Source: Vibrio fortis (GTDB taxonomy: Bacteria > Pseudomonadota > Gammaproteobacteria > Enterobacterales > Vibrionaceae). From it: a DNA stretch of 64,000 nucleotides. The stretch covers positions 806,001 to 870,000 of the forward strand of contig NZ_AP025488.1 of the NCBI RefSeq assembly GCF_024347475.1, read 5' to 3'. Positions 63,501 to 64,000 of this stretch are shown here, in pieces (position 1 is the first letter of the stretch; each line of letters starts with the position of its first letter). Below the pieces are notes generated by a model, which worked only from the letters and a program-made list of their open reading frames with translations, did not search any database and was not told the origin of the DNA. The position numbers and the translations under genes are program-made.

Positions 63501-64000
63501 TGAAAAAGTCTGATGGAACACGATTCGTTGCTCTAGTTAGTTACTACCTGTTTGAGTTAGACGGAGAAATTGCCACGCTGTTTTGGGCTTTTGATATTTC
63601 GGAAATGAAACGCCTTAACGAACAATTGGAAGAAGAGAAAGAGAGAGCGGATCTTGCAAGCCAAGCTAAATCTGAATTTCTAGCGAATATGAGCCACGAA
63701 ATCAGAACGCCAATGAACGCTATTATTGGTTTGTCTTATTTGGCCATTGGCGAAATCACTAACCCCGTGGCAAAAAACTATGTTGAGAAAGTCCACCGCT
63801 CAGGTCAGTCGCTACTCACTATCATTAATGACATTCTGGACTTTTCTAAGATAGAGGCGGGTGAGCTTGGCATTGATAGCATACCGTTTAGCGCTATTCA
63901 GCCTTTGAATGAAGTTGTAGAGCTAATGGAATCGAAAGCGAGCGAAAAGCAACTGGCACTGCATACCGATTTTGATATTCCCAATGACCTAGCGCTGATT
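60506..64000 (+). CDS. Large sensor histidine kinase with three periplasmic binding domains (partial, runs off right edge)
   Basis: The frame is open from the ATG at 60506 to the window edge (1165 codons so far, no stop). It encodes a signal peptide (residues 1-30) and two SBP_bac_3-like regions at about 42-265 and 266-500. A linker domain follows (about 500-640), then a third SBP_bac_3 at about 650-875 (DTPNVRIGIDPNSLPYEA), a transmembrane helix near 886-906, a PAS-like domain (about 935-1030) and the HisKA H-box FLANMSHEIRTPMN with His1064. This resembles BvgS-type hybrid kinases that sense amino acids or similar ligands. Receiver and Hpt domains probably lie beyond the edge. The HD-GYP regulator is its likely target. 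Confidence 0.85.
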   Translation, partial: MSERFMLKLKATVVSVCLLIQLLFVVNVSASEISDEQLNRWLDNKPTITFIALTNHYPYSFIDDDGKVSGIIRDWTLDLEERFGIHARFISVNSRSDAKAALLDGRGDVFPFQQFDPSDGGRFLASEPYIPYQVAVIVPIDNGIYGNLDQNTKRRIAMVNENIDLQRAGVQLSSIERVDFDNVIDAVRALGAGSVDGIVGEPITTMGLANEVGVHDLAINYVLEHWKKLEASMVVRSGESEVLTLLNKQIQTFSISKKNQILSKWLDSSPYRPPLKGVFGFGNPPYMYPGSTAVGLEHDIMQRAFNDMGYKLGDVVTLPPSAARKAIESNNSISFVSGVQVDDPDAHFLSDSVLDVEFVPVSLARRQLNLQSKSDLSLGALLFDETSPIKNSVEVLTSKLTIDRIEDYESLESAFAQLRAQNVDLLMVEKRVLKWFITNTRFIEMAELKLHDNYKVTYPIYVDFKTQELRDSFNAALSDLKQTDDGLRQIIETHVQNDLSQILKKASIIAQASAYFIVNDRFDELFDLFEVFDTDSSFQVITAQADNNNRPIKSWYLGNLVDDHGERKNTSHFASVTKTANYRTKGGAINSGSMTFYFDTQSPVRKHVYFPTIEQFDQFGDAAKRYIADVYQANNLIGEILDLSQEERQWIKDTPNVRIGIDPNSLPYEAVSSAGEYIGMIDDYLKLIEQKTGLNIEHVDVANWSETRSLVDRQQVELVSAAKENVSLGENVRAAQRLFSSRLAIASRRDVSSLVLEEASGWKIGILKNAANTSAIMEKYPNVEWVLVESTANGLNQLDDQTLDGMIDTVDVLNYLIDSFGHREIGIIGRLDFYLSPTLHVIKSEPQLYSIINKAIESISADEHQKISTKWAAPKAIERVDYQLVYTISVFSLVIVFLIVFWNRKLAKQIRIANDATNALKKAQAELYNMLNSSPIAAAVVFEEQVRYANDTAKHLFGVENVELSSIDVSSIHDSLEVRDEIHNELNVNGKVENKELVLKKSDGTRFVALVSYYLFELDGEIATLFWAFDISEMKRLNEQLEEEKERADLASQAKSEFLANMSHEIRTPMNAIIGLSYLAIGEITNPVAKNYVEKVHRSGQSLLTIINDILDFSKIEAGELGIDSIPFSAIQPLNEVVELMESKASEKQLALHTDFDIPNDLALI

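Noticed and set aside
1..64000. Mobile elements, prophage, tRNA/rRNA genes or CRISPR arrays
   Set aside because: No transposase, integrase, phage structural gene, cloverleaf-like segment or spaced direct-repeat array was recognised anywhere in the window.

Overview
The window looks like a chromosomal segment of a marine Vibrio, most likely of the Splendidus clade. The gene content supports this: a complete alginate catabolic locus, a VctPDGC-type catechol siderophore importer, several chemoreceptors, a DUF3332 lipoprotein and moderate G+C. The genus is an inference from content; the species cannot be fixed without a search. There are no rRNA or tRNA genes, insertion sequences, prophage genes or CRISPR arrays that I can see. 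Almost every transcription unit ends in a clear Rho-independent terminator.

Layout. 1-4.5 kb: end of a nap-type cluster (napG, napH), a chemoreceptor and a small methyltransferase. 4.5-10.8 kb: an MFS exporter divergent from an SgrR-like regulator, an AraC regulator, an unusual lipoprotein with two SnoaL-like domains and an ABM domain, a MAPEG protein and a secreted Lys/Glu coiled-coil protein. 10.9-19.2 kb: a thiamine salvage operon behind a TPP riboswitch (thiD-thiZXY-tenA-thiM), with thiE detached from it by a reverse-strand chemoreceptor. 19.9-27.5 kb: a copper efflux operon (small Cys/His/Met protein, cusC, cusB with fused CusF domains, cusA, cupredoxin copI) behind a promoter with the 19-bp spacer typical of MerR/CueR control. 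27.8-34.7 kb: an AraC regulator divergent from a four-gene membrane operon (HlyD adaptor, DUF2955 permease, AI-2E-type permease, K+ channel), then a DUF3332 lipoprotein, a 53-residue protein and an unrecognised soluble protein.

34.8-59.3 kb is the alginate region, in two blocks. The first has a symporter, kdgF-kdgK-eda and two tandem PL17 oligoalginate lyases. The second has two FadR-type regulators, a KdgM-type porin, an Alginate_lyase-family enzyme and a second symporter. Together these would depolymerise alginate outside or in the periplasm, admit oligomers through the porin, import them by Na+ symport, cut them to monomers, linearise the monomers (KdgF), and phosphorylate and cleave the ketodeoxy acid to pyruvate and glyceraldehyde 3-phosphate. 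The uronate reductase (DEH to KDG) is not in the window. Between the two blocks lie an exported FAH-family protein, a Fur-box-preceded siderophore ABC transporter, a DHH phosphoesterase and a MATE transporter. The right end holds an HD-GYP response regulator overlapping a very large hybrid-type sensor kinase that runs off the edge.

Most notable observations. (1) The palindrome TTGTA-N-TACAA matches the reported FadR-subfamily consensus. It sits about 60 bp upstream of both symporter starts, and degenerate copies sit at similar distances before kdgF and the PL17 pair. (2) A three-hairpin element with a strong terminator at 57053-57144 has no gene of its own and looks like an undescribed small RNA inside the alginate locus. 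(3) An FAH-family enzyme with intact metal ligands carries a signal peptide. (4) CusB is fused to two CusF domains, the second of which has lost one methionine ligand.
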